NCBI RefSeq assembly: GCF_000423925.1
Contig: NZ_AUIX01000027.1
Coordinates: 1-64,000, forward strand
Reading direction: 5' to 3'
DNA from: Butyrivibrio sp. VCD2006
GTDB lineage: Bacteria > Bacillota > Clostridia > Lachnospirales > Lachnospiraceae
Length of the DNA stretch: 64,000 nucleotides
Shown here: in pieces, positions 16,869 to 24,944 of the stretch
How positions within the stretch are numbered: the stretch's first letter is position 1
Layout of the letters: every line of letters starts with the position of its first letter
Program-made: the position numbers and the translations under genes
Notes under the pieces: model-generated
Told to the model about the DNA's origin: nothing
The model's database searches: none
Seen by the model: only the letters and a program-made list of their open reading frames with translations

Positions 16869-17795
16869 ATGCTAAATGAAGATAAACAGAAAAACTCCGG
16901 AAGACGCGCGCTTTATCATCTGCCGGGACTGTTTGAATTTTATGAGCTTTATAAGGTTTTTCTGCCTCTCTTCAAGGAGCATAGAGAGTATTTTTATGAC
17001 TGGTGTGATATTGGCTCAATATACGGAGCACCGGCTGATTGCATTTGGGGCGGAGGCCGGGTGGGCTTTGGCGATGCGGATCCTCTGAGCATCATAGCCC
17101 TGATGAAAGAGTACGGAATTTCCGCTCGTCTGACATTTAGCAATTCACTTATCAGAACAGAGCATCTTACTGACAAAAAATGTAACACGCTCTGCTCAGA
17201 ATTTGAAAAAAACGGAGTAGTTCAAAATGGGGTGATAATCCACTCGGATTTGCTGCTTGATCATATCAGAAAAAACTATCCGGGATTCTATTTTGTTTCC
17301 TCAACAACCAAGGTATTAACAGACTTTAAGGAGTTTGAAGCTGAGCTCAAAAGAGATGAATTTCGATTTGTGGTGCCGGATTTCAGACTAAATAAGGAAC
17401 TGGGCAAGCTAAAAGCACTTCCACCTGAGATGAAGGAAAAAGTTGAATTCCTGTGTAATGAATGCTGTTGGTATGACTGCTACGACAGAAAGAATTGCTA
17501 TGAAAATGTCAGCAGGAAAAGTCTTGGAGATGACTGCGCAGATCACGTTTGCGTATCACCTGATGCAAGCAAGGGCTATAGATTTTCGGAAGCTATGAAG
17601 AATCCCGGATTTATCGGGTGCGAGGATATTCAAAAAACATATATTCCGGCGGGATTTTCACACTTTAAGATTGAAGGGCGAAGCCTTGGAAGTGCTGTTA
17701 TTTTGGAATTCATATTGCATTACATGACAAAGGCTGAGTATCAGCTTAAAGTCAGGGAAGAGATATACTTAGACAGCACCCTTGACCTGTTTTGA
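16869..17795 (+). CDS. U32-peptidase-like protein of unknown function
   Basis: 308 residues, no signal peptide or membrane segment. The C-terminal half resembles the U32 (YhbU/UbiU-like) fold: a V-V-P-D-F-R-L segment, then CNECC followed by a Cys-rich stretch CYDRKNCYENV and CADHVC (about 195-240), then FIGCEDIQKTYIPAGFSHFK and IEGR, which recalls the U32 ending FKIEGR. In that family the cysteines can hold an Fe-S cluster. I cannot assign a substrate. AGAGGAGAG precedes the ATG. It lies 43 nt after the pullulanase stop on the same strand and may be co-transcribed; a terminator follows. Confidence 0.5.
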   Translation: MLNEDKQKNSGRRALYHLPGLFEFYELYKVFLPLFKEHREYFYDWCDIGSIYGAPADCIWGGGRVGFGDADPLSIIALMKEYGISARLTFSNSLIRTEHLTDKKCNTLCSEFEKNGVVQNGVIIHSDLLLDHIRKNYPGFYFVSSTTKVLTDFKEFEAELKRDEFRFVVPDFRLNKELGKLKALPPEMKEKVEFLCNECCWYDCYDRKNCYENVSRKSLGDDCADHVCVSPDASKGYRFSEAMKNPGFIGCEDIQKTYIPAGFSHFKIEGRSLGSAVILEFILHYMTKAEYQLKVREEIYLDSTLDLF

Positions 17796-17871
17796 ATTTA
17801 ACTAATTCTAAATATTTTGGCGATGCCATAGTTATAATTGCAGCCTTCTTCTCATAAGGTTATAATAATAT

Positions 17872-17899
17872 GTAAGCGGCAATGAAATTTGCCGCTTAC
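17872..17899 (+). terminator. intrinsic terminator after the U32-like gene
   Basis: GTAAGCGGCAA (17872-17882) pairs perfectly with TTGCCGCTTAC (17889-17899), followed by TTTTA. Confidence 0.75.
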
Positions 17900-17917
17900 T
17901 TTTAAAGGGATTTTTTG

Positions 17918-17955
17918 ATCCTGTCTACATAGGGGCGCATTTTCGCGGACAGGAT
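17918..17955 (+). other. leader hairpin upstream of a diguanylate cyclase gene
   Basis: ATCCTGTC (17918-17925) pairs with GACAGGAT (17948-17955), with an inner GCG/CGC pair around a CATTTT loop. It lies 34 nt upstream of the diguanylate cyclase start. It does not match any c-di-GMP riboswitch pattern I know. Confidence 0.35.
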
Positions 17956-17989
17956 TTGATACATGGCTGTATGGAAATGAGGGGAAGGT

Positions 17990-19297
17990 ATGGAGAATAA
18001 GGCACTAGAGGATTATACAGAAGAGGATCTGTTAAGACTCTTGAACGAAAATGTTGATGCAATCGTAATGGTTGATGCTAAGCTTAATGAGTATAGAACC
18101 ATTACTCGTAAAAATATATTCAAAGAATTCATAGATGAGACAGGCAGCTACGAAGATCTTATCCAGAAGCTGTGGTTTCACCTTGGCAACTCCAGTGAAG
18201 AAATAAGCGAAGATTACAAAGCATTTACATCTTATTATGGTCAGTTTAAGGGAAAATACAGTAGAAGATTGAATATTTTCCTTGAAGGCAGTGACACGCC
18301 TCATATCATTCAGATGAATGTATATCCGATAAAAGGGACAGATAAATATGTGTTTGCTATGGATGAACTCGATGATGATGAGTATGTTGAGCAGTTTATG
18401 ACCACCAAAAAAGTAAACACAATCCAGAACACTTATCTGTTTTCAATGTTTGTGGATCTTATACAGGATACAACCAGTAGCATAAGTGTGACTGAGATAT
18501 CTGAGGATACTGTATATTCGAACATAAAGTATTCTCAGTGGAGACTTATGGCTGTAAACATGATATGGCCTGAAGATCAGAAGCATTTCCTTAAGATCAC
18601 GGATCCTGAATATTTAAAGGAAAAGCTTGCTCCTGGGAGAACGACTTCCTTTGATTGTATGATGAAAAATCTTGAGGGCGTCTTTATCTGGGTTAAACTC
18701 ATTTTTAGCAGGGCGCAGACCGGAAGCGACGATGATTTCAGATTCGTTTTCATGGTGCAGAATATCAATGATAATGTCATGGATATGATGTCCACTCTAA
18801 AAAAATATGAGGGTCTCGCATTAAAGGATCCTCTTACAGGTCTGTTCAATCATGGAGGTATAAAGACTGAGATTCTGAACGCTATTGATATCTTTAAGAA
18901 GGGCGGAGATTCTGTAGCACTTCTGATGATAGATCTGGATAATTTCAAGACCATCAATGATTCATATGGTCATGCTATAGGCGATGAAGCGCTGAAGGAT
19001 TTCTCAGGCATATTGAATAGTTCGGTTTCAGGAAAAATGGCTTCTGTCGGACGCTGGGGCGGTGAGGAATTCGTCATCGTTCTAAAGGGTCACTCAATTG
19101 ATGAGGCATACGATTTTGCTGAAGAATTAAGGGAAAAAGTTGAGGAAGCTGATTTTGGAGATGCAGGTCACATTACCTGCTCCATCGGACTTAGTCAGCT
19201 TAAAGCTGATGATGAATTCGATGATTTCTTTAACCGTGTGGATAAAGCTATGTATGCTTCAAAGGAAGCCGGTAGAAACAAAGTTACGAAGGCGTGA
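17990..19297 (+). CDS. soluble diguanylate cyclase (GGDEF)
   Basis: 435 residues without membrane segments. Residues 1-265 contain two regions with PAS-like character that I cannot classify firmly; residues 270-435 form the GGDEF domain: DPLTGLFNHGG, LMIDLDNFKTINDSYGH and the active-site loop GRWGGEEF (GGEEF at 357-361). The family condenses two GTP to c-di-GMP. The inhibitory RxxD site is absent (GKMA occupies that position), so product inhibition through the I-site is not expected. GGGGAAGGT precedes the ATG. It stands alone between terminators. Confidence 0.88.
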   Translation: MENKALEDYTEEDLLRLLNENVDAIVMVDAKLNEYRTITRKNIFKEFIDETGSYEDLIQKLWFHLGNSSEEISEDYKAFTSYYGQFKGKYSRRLNIFLEGSDTPHIIQMNVYPIKGTDKYVFAMDELDDDEYVEQFMTTKKVNTIQNTYLFSMFVDLIQDTTSSISVTEISEDTVYSNIKYSQWRLMAVNMIWPEDQKHFLKITDPEYLKEKLAPGRTTSFDCMMKNLEGVFIWVKLIFSRAQTGSDDDFRFVFMVQNINDNVMDMMSTLKKYEGLALKDPLTGLFNHGGIKTEILNAIDIFKKGGDSVALLMIDLDNFKTINDSYGHAIGDEALKDFSGILNSSVSGKMASVGRWGGEEFVIVLKGHSIDEAYDFAEELREKVEEADFGDAGHITCSIGLSQLKADDEFDDFFNRVDKAMYASKEAGRNKVTKA

Positions 19298-19327
19298 GAA
19301 TGTATTAAGCTTTTAGTAATAGATATA

Positions 19328-19350
19328 AACAGGGCTTTATTGGCCCTGTT
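19328..19350 (+). terminator. intrinsic terminator after the diguanylate cyclase
   Basis: AACAGGGC (19328-19335) pairs with GCCCTGTT (19343-19350), followed by a run of T residues. Confidence 0.8.
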
Positions 19351-19354
19351 TTTT

Positions 19355-19488
19355 ATTCAATAGGAAATTCCTTTGGATTTCCTATTGAATAAAAAGCGCT
19401 CCGCTAAGGATGCGACTGGTGCGCAGATGAATTTTGCAAGCTAAAGCTTGCGCGCACCAGCGCGCAAAGAGTCGCGAGCGACTCTTTG
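19355..19488. repeat. composite intergenic element of four nested or adjacent palindromes
   Basis: Four strong dyads are packed in 134 nt: ATTCAATAGGAAAT with ATTTCCTATTGAAT (19355-19390), CTGGTGCGC with GCGCACCAG (19416-19460), nested inside it GCAAGCT with AGCTTGC (19436-19451), and CAAAGAGTCGC with GCGACTCTTTG (19465-19488). There is no coding potential. It lies between the terminator of the cyclase and the PfkB gene and looks like a folded repetitive intergenic element. Confidence 0.7.
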
Positions 19489-19547
19489 TTCTATAATAAG
19501 AAATACGCAAGGAATTTGCAGAAGAATTCTTATTTTTAGGAGGAAAA

Positions 19548-20438
19548 ATGAAAAGAGCTCTTTTTATCGGTGCAGCCTGCGTCGATGTCGTAATATATCT
19601 TGATCATCTTCCAAAGACGAAGGAGGATATTCATCCCTCGAAGCAGGTCATGAGTCTTGGCGGTTGTTCCTGCAATGCAGTCAGTGCCGCCAGACTTATA
19701 ACTGAAAATGTTGAGTTTGCAGGTGCCGTTGGCAGCGGAGTTTTTGGTGAAATGACTGAGCGGTTCTTAAAGGAAAGAGGCCTGAAAACCAATATCAGGG
19801 CAGAGGAAGAAAATGGATGCTGCTACTGCTTTGTTGAAGCAGACGGCGAAAGAACCTTTTTGTCGGTTCATGGTGCCGAATATACTTTTAAAAGACAATG
19901 GATGTCGGAAATAGATAAGAAGGGGTTCGACTATGTTTACGTCTCCGGACTTGAGGTTGAGGAGCCTACAGGAGATGCGCTTATCGATTACCTGTATGAG
20001 TTTCCGGAGAGAAAGATATTTTATTGCCCGGGACCAAGAGGAACCGGCTTAAATGAGAAGAATAAACGCATCCTGGCTCTTAGTCCTGTATTACATCTAA
20101 ATGAAGATGAGGCAGTAGCGATGGCAGAGTCTCTATCAGGTGGGAAATTTAATGGACATGAAGAAGCAGCAGGATACCTCTATTCTTTAACTAATGAACG
20201 AGTGGTAGTCACCCTTGGAGATAAAGGTGTGTACTGCTTTGAAGGCGATGGCAGCTATACAATTCCCGCTGAAAAAACGACGGTAGTTAACACTATCGGT
20301 GCCGGAGATACGCATGTTGGCTCCCTTATCGGATGCCTCACAAATGGCATGGATTTTAAAGAGAGCCTTATTAAAGCCAATAAAATGTCTGCACTTACCG
20401 TAGCCAGTGAAGGTCCGATTCCACCTGTGGGGATCTAG
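19548..20438 (+). CDS. PfkB-family sugar kinase
   Basis: 296 residues. N-terminal LFIGAACVDVVIYLDHLPKT and SLGGCSCNAVSAARL (PfkB signature 1 region) and C-terminal VNTIGAGDTHVGSLIG, carrying the catalytic Asp of the GAGD anion hole, mark the ribokinase/PfkB fold. The family phosphorylates sugars or nucleosides using ATP. The substrate is not evident, and there is no sugar transporter next to it. AGGAGG precedes the ATG. The protein is cytosolic and of normal family length. Confidence 0.87.
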   Translation: MKRALFIGAACVDVVIYLDHLPKTKEDIHPSKQVMSLGGCSCNAVSAARLITENVEFAGAVGSGVFGEMTERFLKERGLKTNIRAEEENGCCYCFVEADGERTFLSVHGAEYTFKRQWMSEIDKKGFDYVYVSGLEVEEPTGDALIDYLYEFPERKIFYCPGPRGTGLNEKNKRILALSPVLHLNEDEAVAMAESLSGGKFNGHEEAAGYLYSLTNERVVVTLGDKGVYCFEGDGSYTIPAEKTTVVNTIGAGDTHVGSLIGCLTNGMDFKESLIKANKMSALTVASEGPIPPVGI

Positions 20439-20525
20439 TGTCCTGACACGATGATAATTTGACTACTTACTTGCTATTTTACCCATGGTATACTTTTTCT
20501 TACTAAGTCCATATAATCTGCGTAC

Positions 20526-20553
20526 TTGATATACTTTTTATACCACTTATAAT
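20526..20553 (+). promoter_or_regulatory. candidate promoter of the Fe-S redox cluster
   Basis: TTGATA (20526-20531) and TATAAT (20548-20553) are spaced by 16 nt, upstream of the ferredoxin gene at 20627. Confidence 0.5.
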
Positions 20554-20626
20554 AGGTTTGTCAGCTGAAAAATGTATTAAGCAAATGTGCTTAGTACCTC
20601 TAAAGAATAAATAAGGAGATTTTCAT

Positions 20627-20812
20627 ATGAGAAAGGCAGCTAATGATATTGATAGGTGTGTTGCCTGCGGAGTCTGTGCGCTTCAATGTCCACGGGAGGC
20701 AATTGATATCTACAAGGGCTGTTATGCAGTTGTAGATGTAAACAAATGTGTCGGCTGTGGAATTTGTGAGAGAGCATGTCCGGCAGGATCGATAAGAGTA
20801 AGTGACAACTGA
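20627..20812 (+). CDS. 2[4Fe-4S] ferredoxin
   Basis: 61 residues with two clusters' worth of cysteines, CVACGVCALQCP and CVGCGICERACP, the classical 2[4Fe-4S] bacterial ferredoxin pattern (CxxCxxCxxxCP twice). It is a small cytosolic electron carrier. AAGGAG precedes the ATG. The membrane Fe-S protein starts 52 nt downstream and is probably its partner. Confidence 0.9.
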   Translation: MRKAANDIDRCVACGVCALQCPREAIDIYKGCYAVVDVNKCVGCGICERACPAGSIRVSDN

Positions 20813-20864
20813 GTTGGCAAGTAGTGTGTTAGCGCGCTTTGCCGGCATGGAAACGGAGATTATA

Positions 20865-21455
20865 ATGGCATCAAAAAAGAAAAAGCATTGGTATGACTAC
20901 CTTTGGATATGGACAATAGTTTATTTTGCGTTGGGATTTTTCAATATCCTTTTTGCATGGCTTGGAATGATAGATTTTATTCTGCCTCTCATCTTTGCGA
21001 TAGTAGGCGGCAACAAATGGTTCTGTAATCACATGTGCGGAAGAGGGCAGCTCTTCTGGGTGCTCGGAAGGAAAATGAAATGTTCAAGAGGGAAAACTGC
21101 TCCGAAGTGGCTCTCGTCAAAGTGGTTCAGATATGGATTCCTTGCCTTTTTCCTTACAATGTTCGGAACCATGGTTTTCCAGACCTACCTTGTGTTCTCG
21201 GGAGCTAATTCTCTTAAAAAAGTATTAAAGCTCTTCTGGACATTTAAAGTGCCGTGGCACTGGGCTTATAATGGAAGTGTGTTCCCGGACTGGGTAGCTC
21301 AGTTTGGATTTGGCTTCTATAGTCTTATGCTGACTTCAACGCTCATAGGACTTATAGTGATGGCACTTTATAAGGAGAGAACCTGGTGTTCCTTCTGCCC
21401 CATGGGAACCATGACGCAGTGCGTATGCAAGATAAAAAACAAGGATGAGAAGTAA
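20865..21455 (+). CDS. membrane protein with cysteine-rich Fe-S-binding motifs
   Basis: About 196 residues from the ATG at 20865 (GGAG 5 nt upstream; the frame extends to 20802). Four or five hydrophobic segments (WIWTIVYFALGFFNILFAWL, IDFILPLIFAIVGG, FGFLAFFLTMFG-type, FGFYSLMLTSTLIGLIVMAL) are interleaved with CNHMCGRGQLF and a late CSFCPMGTMTQCVC. This arrangement recalls NapH/YccM-type membrane ferredoxins that pass electrons at the membrane. The exact partner is unknown. The neighbouring ferredoxin and C_GCAxxG_C_C gene suggest a small redox operon. Confidence 0.7.
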   Translation: MASKKKKHWYDYLWIWTIVYFALGFFNILFAWLGMIDFILPLIFAIVGGNKWFCNHMCGRGQLFWVLGRKMKCSRGKTAPKWLSSKWFRYGFLAFFLTMFGTMVFQTYLVFSGANSLKKVLKLFWTFKVPWHWAYNGSVFPDWVAQFGFGFYSLMLTSTLIGLIVMALYKERTWCSFCPMGTMTQCVCKIKNKDEK

Positions 21456-21525
21456 TAATAGTTTTGCATTGTGATGAAAATGAAATCAGGAAGGCGATAG
21501 CTAACAAAAGAAGGGATTGATAATT

Positions 21526-21918
21526 ATGACATTGACAGAAAGAGCAAATAAGGCAGTAGAGCTGAAGACTTCAGGCAAATACAACTGTGCCCAGTCAGTA
21601 GCAGTTTCACTTGCTGATGAAACAGGACTTACTGAGGATCAGCTCAGACAGATATCTGCAGGCTTTTGTGCCGGAATGGGTAACCTCCAGGCAACCTGCG
21701 GAGCACTAATAGGCGCAGGAATGATTGCAGGCCTTAAAACCGAAGGTCAGGGCACTCTTTCCAAAACGAAGCAGATTCAGGAGGAATTCGCAAAAAGATG
21801 CGGAGCCCTTAAGTGCGGCGACTTAAAGGCAGTTACTGATGGTAAGCCCCTGTGCCCCTGCGAGGAATGTGTAAGAAACGCAGTTATGATCTACGGGGAA
21901 GTCATGGGACTTGAATAA
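21526..21918 (+). CDS. C_GCAxxG_C_C family redox protein
   Basis: 130 residues from the ATG at 21526, which has AAGGGA upstream; a TTG nine nt earlier is in frame but less likely. YNCAQSV, GFCAGMGNLQATCGALIGAGMI and the C-terminal KRCGALKCGDL...CPCEECV match the family named for its conserved Cys pattern. These proteins are thought to bind metal or take part in thiol redox and often accompany Fe-S oxidoreductases. Function is otherwise undefined. Confidence 0.85.
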   Translation: MTLTERANKAVELKTSGKYNCAQSVAVSLADETGLTEDQLRQISAGFCAGMGNLQATCGALIGAGMIAGLKTEGQGTLSKTKQIQEEFAKRCGALKCGDLKAVTDGKPLCPCEECVRNAVMIYGEVMGLE

Positions 21919-21927
21919 ATTAAGTGT

Positions 21928-21968
21928 AAAACAGGCATGAATCCGTGAAAGGATCTGCCTGTTTTTTT
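21928..21968 (+). terminator. intrinsic terminator of the redox cluster
   Basis: AAAACAGGCA (from 21928) pairs with TGCCTGTTTT, with an inner ATCC/GGAT pair, followed by a T-run. Confidence 0.85.
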
Positions 21969-22119
21969 ATTTTATGATATATAATTAATTGGAATCATTA
22001 GGGAAAGGATTGAAGACTACTAGCAGATATTTGTTCTTGCCTTGAAAAATGGCAAAATAATAGTAGACATTTTTTCTCATATTGAGAAGATAGATAAATA
22101 ACTTAAGAGGAGGCAGAAG

Positions 22120-22155
22120 ATGCCAAACTGCAGTGCATATACTCCATGCAGATAA
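22120..22155 (+). CDS. possible 11-codon leader peptide MPNCSAYTPCR
   Basis: A short open reading frame with a near-perfect AGAGGAGG ribosome-binding site encodes MPNCSAYTPCR and stops 31 nt before the MFS transporter start. The coding stretch contains CTGCA...TGCAG complementarity (22128-22151) that could form a hairpin. It may be a regulatory leader; an ordinary chance ORF is possible, but the ribosome-binding site is unusually strong for one. Confidence 0.35.
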   Translation: MPNCSAYTPCR

Positions 22156-22186
22156 TTAACTGAATTTGTATGGAGGATAATAAAAA

Positions 22187-23464
22187 ATGAAAAACTTAAT
22201 AAAGCAGTTGAGAGATTTTTACATAATCTGGAGCACTCAGAGCCTGTCACAGCTTGGAAGTGCCATGACAGAGTTTGCACTTACACTATGGATGTATGAG
22301 AAGACGGGATCCGCACTTAGCACGGCAGCGCTTACAATATGCACCTATGCTCCTTACATAATAATGAGCATTTTTGCCGGAGCGCTCACCGATAAGTTTG
22401 ACAAAAAGAAGACCATGCTCGTCTGCGATCTTTTTGCAGCCCTCACTACAGTTTTAGTATTTGTGCTATATAAAACGGATACCCTTTGTGTGTGGCATCT
22501 GTATGCAATTAATGCTATTTCAGGACTTATGAATACAGTGCAGCAGCCGGCATCTGAGGTTACCTATGCCCTGGTTGTTCCCAAGGAGCATTATCAGAAA
22601 ACAAGCGGTCTTCAGCAGCTGTCTAGATCCCTTGTCTCAATCGGCAATCCTCTTATCGCCTCAGCTCTTTACGGGCTTGCAGGACTTGATGTGGTAATTG
22701 CTGTGGATCTTGTGACTTTTGCCATTGCATTCGGAGCGCTTTTATTCTTTATCAGACTTCCTGAGATGGACAACAGTAAAAATGCCGATGAAAATGTGCT
22801 TAAGCTTGCAAAGGAGGGACTTAAGTTCCTTAAGGATACGCCCCTTATACTTACCGTGATTCTCTTTATGGCGGGAGTTAACCTGACGGCTTCATCGTTT
22901 GACGCGGTACTTCCGGCCCTTGTAATTCCAAAAGCCGGTAACAGTATATACGGAATTGTCACCGCATGCTCAGGAATAGCGATGGTTGCGGGGAGCTTTC
23001 TTCCCATGATTCTTCCAAAGCCTAAGGACAGAGTGAGAGTAATTTACCTCACAATGCTTTTTGCACTGGGAATTGAAAATTTCGTTCTGGCCTTTTCAAG
23101 AAATCCCATTCTGTGGTGCATCGGGCAGATTATCGGATGGATATTCGTACCGCTTATGGCAGCTAACCAGAATGTGATCATGCGCAACATGATTCCGGTA
23201 GAGCTTCAGGGAAGAGTATACGCCTGCAGAAATACGCTGCAGTTCTTTACCATTCCGATTGGACTTTTCCTTGGCGGATTTTTCGTGGATAAAATATGTG
23301 AGCCCTTTATGGCTATGCAGAGCACAAGTCCATTCTGGACAACATTATTCGGAAGCGGAAAAGGCTCGGGAGCGGCACTTATGATGTTCATCCTTGGAGT
23401 GAGCGGAACTGTTTTGTGTATAACATCAGGACAGATTATGAAAAGATATAAGTATACTGAGTAA
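22187..23464 (+). CDS. MFS transporter
   Basis: 425 residues with about twelve membrane segments. After the second helix GALTDKFDKKKTMLVCDL is the MFS motif A loop (GxLaDrxGrrr type); TLWMYEKTGSALSTAALTIC and VTYALVVPKEHYQKTSGLQQ resemble the MFS_3 (macrolide-efflux-like, MefA/EntS) group. Probable drug or siderophore efflux, substrate unknown. GGAGG precedes the ATG with 9-nt spacing. A possible leader peptide lies just upstream and a strong terminator follows. Confidence 0.83.
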   Translation: MKNLIKQLRDFYIIWSTQSLSQLGSAMTEFALTLWMYEKTGSALSTAALTICTYAPYIIMSIFAGALTDKFDKKKTMLVCDLFAALTTVLVFVLYKTDTLCVWHLYAINAISGLMNTVQQPASEVTYALVVPKEHYQKTSGLQQLSRSLVSIGNPLIASALYGLAGLDVVIAVDLVTFAIAFGALLFFIRLPEMDNSKNADENVLKLAKEGLKFLKDTPLILTVILFMAGVNLTASSFDAVLPALVIPKAGNSIYGIVTACSGIAMVAGSFLPMILPKPKDRVRVIYLTMLFALGIENFVLAFSRNPILWCIGQIIGWIFVPLMAANQNVIMRNMIPVELQGRVYACRNTLQFFTIPIGLFLGGFFVDKICEPFMAMQSTSPFWTTLFGSGKGSGAALMMFILGVSGTVLCITSGQIMKRYKYTE

Positions 23465-23492
23465 GATATCGTATCTTCTCTTAATGTTGCAA

Positions 23493-23530
23493 AAAACAGG
23501 CCGATATCCATTTAAGGAGTGGCCTGTTTT
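23493..23530 (+). terminator. intrinsic terminator after the MFS gene
   Basis: AAAACAGGCC (23493-23502) pairs perfectly with GGCCTGTTTT (23521-23530). Confidence 0.8.
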
Positions 23531-23599
23531 CGGTTATATAATCAGAAAAACAGAAGGAACTAAATATTAAAGAAGGATTAAAAATTGTTAGCAATTTAA

Positions 23600-23627
23600 T
23601 TGCAATAAATTTTAAAAGTGATATAAT
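23600..23627 (+). promoter_or_regulatory. candidate promoter of the radical SAM gene
   Basis: TTGCAA (23600-23605) and a perfect TATAAT (23622-23627) with a 16-nt spacer, about 55 nt upstream of the start codon. Confidence 0.55.
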
Positions 23628-23682
23628 ACTCATGCGCACGTTTTTTACGGGGTAATATTTATTTGTGTAAGAGGTAGCTAAC

Positions 23683-24774
23683 ATGGCAGAAGTATTTAAT
23701 ATTCAAGAGTATATGACAAGAGGTGTTGAGCGTGTTGTAGCAGATGCTGTCAGAGCAACACTTAAGAATCCTAAAGAGAGTGCTTACATGGCAAAGTTTG
23801 CGCTTGCAAGTAAGTCTGCTTCTAAAAAGAGAGTACGTATGGAAGCAGAGGGCGAGCATATTCCTCCATTTTTGATCGCCAGTATTACAAGCAGCTGTAA
23901 TCTTCACTGTGCAGGCTGTTACTCAAGATGCAACAACGCTACAGAGGATGTAGAGCCTGTTGATCAGCTTTCGGATGATGATTGGAATAGAGTATTTGAA
24001 GAGGCAGATGACCTTGGCGTGAGCTTCATTCTCCTCGCAGGCGGTGAGCCGCTTCTGCGAAAAGGCGTTATTGAGGCAGCAGGTAAGAAGCCATCTATCC
24101 TGTTTCCGATTTTTACAAACGGAACCTACATGACTGAAAAGTATTTTGATGAGTTTGACAGATGCCGAAACCTGATCCCTATAATGAGTATCGAGGGTGA
24201 AAAGGAAGCTACGGATAACAGACGCGGCGAGGGTGTTTATGACAAGCTGATCTCCAACATGGATGAGCTGAAAAACAGGGGCATTATTTTTGGAGCTTCT
24301 GTCACTGTAACTACTGATAATATTAAGGAAGTATCCTCGGAGCGCTTTATAAACATGCTTTCTGAAAAAGGCTGCAAGGCTGTAATATTCGTTGAGTTTG
24401 TTCCGGTTACTGAGGACTCTGAATACCTGGCACCGGAAGAAGATGACAGAGAGTATCTTAAAGCTGAGATCATGCGTCTTAGAAAAGAGCATGAGGAGAT
24501 GGTATTTGTATCCTTCCCGGGAGATGAGAAGAGCTCCGGCGGCTGCATTGCGGCAGGAAGAGGTTTCTTCCATATTAACTCGCATGGAGGAGCGGAGCCT
24601 TGCCCGTTTTCACCATATTCAGACATCAATGTAAAGGAGACATCCCTCCGGGATGCGATGAAATCAAAGCTGTTCCTCAGTCTTCAAAAAGAAGGTGTCC
24701 TTTTGGATGACCATAAGGGCGGCTGCGTTCTTTATGAAAAGAGGGGACAGGTTGAAGAGCTGCTAAATGCATAA
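23683..24774 (+). CDS. radical SAM protein with SPASM-like C-terminal cysteines
   Basis: 363 residues. SSCNLHCAGCYSRCN holds the CxxxCxxC that binds the catalytic [4Fe-4S] cluster (about residues 71-78), followed by LLAGGEPLLRKG (the GGEP SAM-binding motif) and PIFTNGTY. The C-terminal GGCIAAGRGFFHINSHGG, EPCPFSPY and GGCVLYEK provide extra cysteines like SPASM or twitch domains of peptide- and cofactor-modifying enzymes. No precursor peptide is apparent next to it. The N-terminal 60 residues are helical and specific to this subfamily. It is monocistronic, with its own promoter and terminator. Confidence 0.85.
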   Translation: MAEVFNIQEYMTRGVERVVADAVRATLKNPKESAYMAKFALASKSASKKRVRMEAEGEHIPPFLIASITSSCNLHCAGCYSRCNNATEDVEPVDQLSDDDWNRVFEEADDLGVSFILLAGGEPLLRKGVIEAAGKKPSILFPIFTNGTYMTEKYFDEFDRCRNLIPIMSIEGEKEATDNRRGEGVYDKLISNMDELKNRGIIFGASVTVTTDNIKEVSSERFINMLSEKGCKAVIFVEFVPVTEDSEYLAPEEDDREYLKAEIMRLRKEHEEMVFVSFPGDEKSSGGCIAAGRGFFHINSHGGAEPCPFSPYSDINVKETSLRDAMKSKLFLSLQKEGVLLDDHKGGCVLYEKRGQVEELLNA

Positions 24775-24816
24775 TTCACATGTAGGATTTTATTTGTGAT
24801 AAACAAAATACAGTGT

Positions 24817-24853
24817 AAAGAAGACCTAAATCCGTGCGGGATCGGTCTTCTTT
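24817..24853 (+). terminator. intrinsic terminator after the radical SAM gene
   Basis: AAAGAAGACC (24817-24826) pairs with GGTCTTCTTT (24844-24853), followed by more T residues. Confidence 0.85.
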
Positions 24854-24872
24854 TTTTGCTTTTAATACAATG

Positions 24873-24919
24873 TTGACAGAAACAAATAGCGCTATTATAT
24901 TTAGATAAACATCTAAATA
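24873..24919 (+). promoter_or_regulatory. promoter with overlapping ArsR-type operator
   Basis: TTGACA (24873-24878), 17-nt spacer, TATATT (24896-24901). A perfect 9-bp dyad TATTTAGAT-AAAC-ATCTAAATA (24898-24919) overlaps the -10 box and the expected transcript start. An AT-rich dyad at this position is what ArsR/SmtB repressors bind, and the third gene of the operon encodes one, so autoregulation is likely. Confidence 0.7.
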
Positions 24920-24944
24920 AAAACACAAAGGAGAAATGAAGGTT

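Noticed and set aside
17918..17955. c-di-GMP riboswitch before the soluble diguanylate cyclase
   Set aside because: The hairpin has no CGCAAAGC or equivalent GEMM core and does not fit the c-di-GMP-II pseudoknot pattern.
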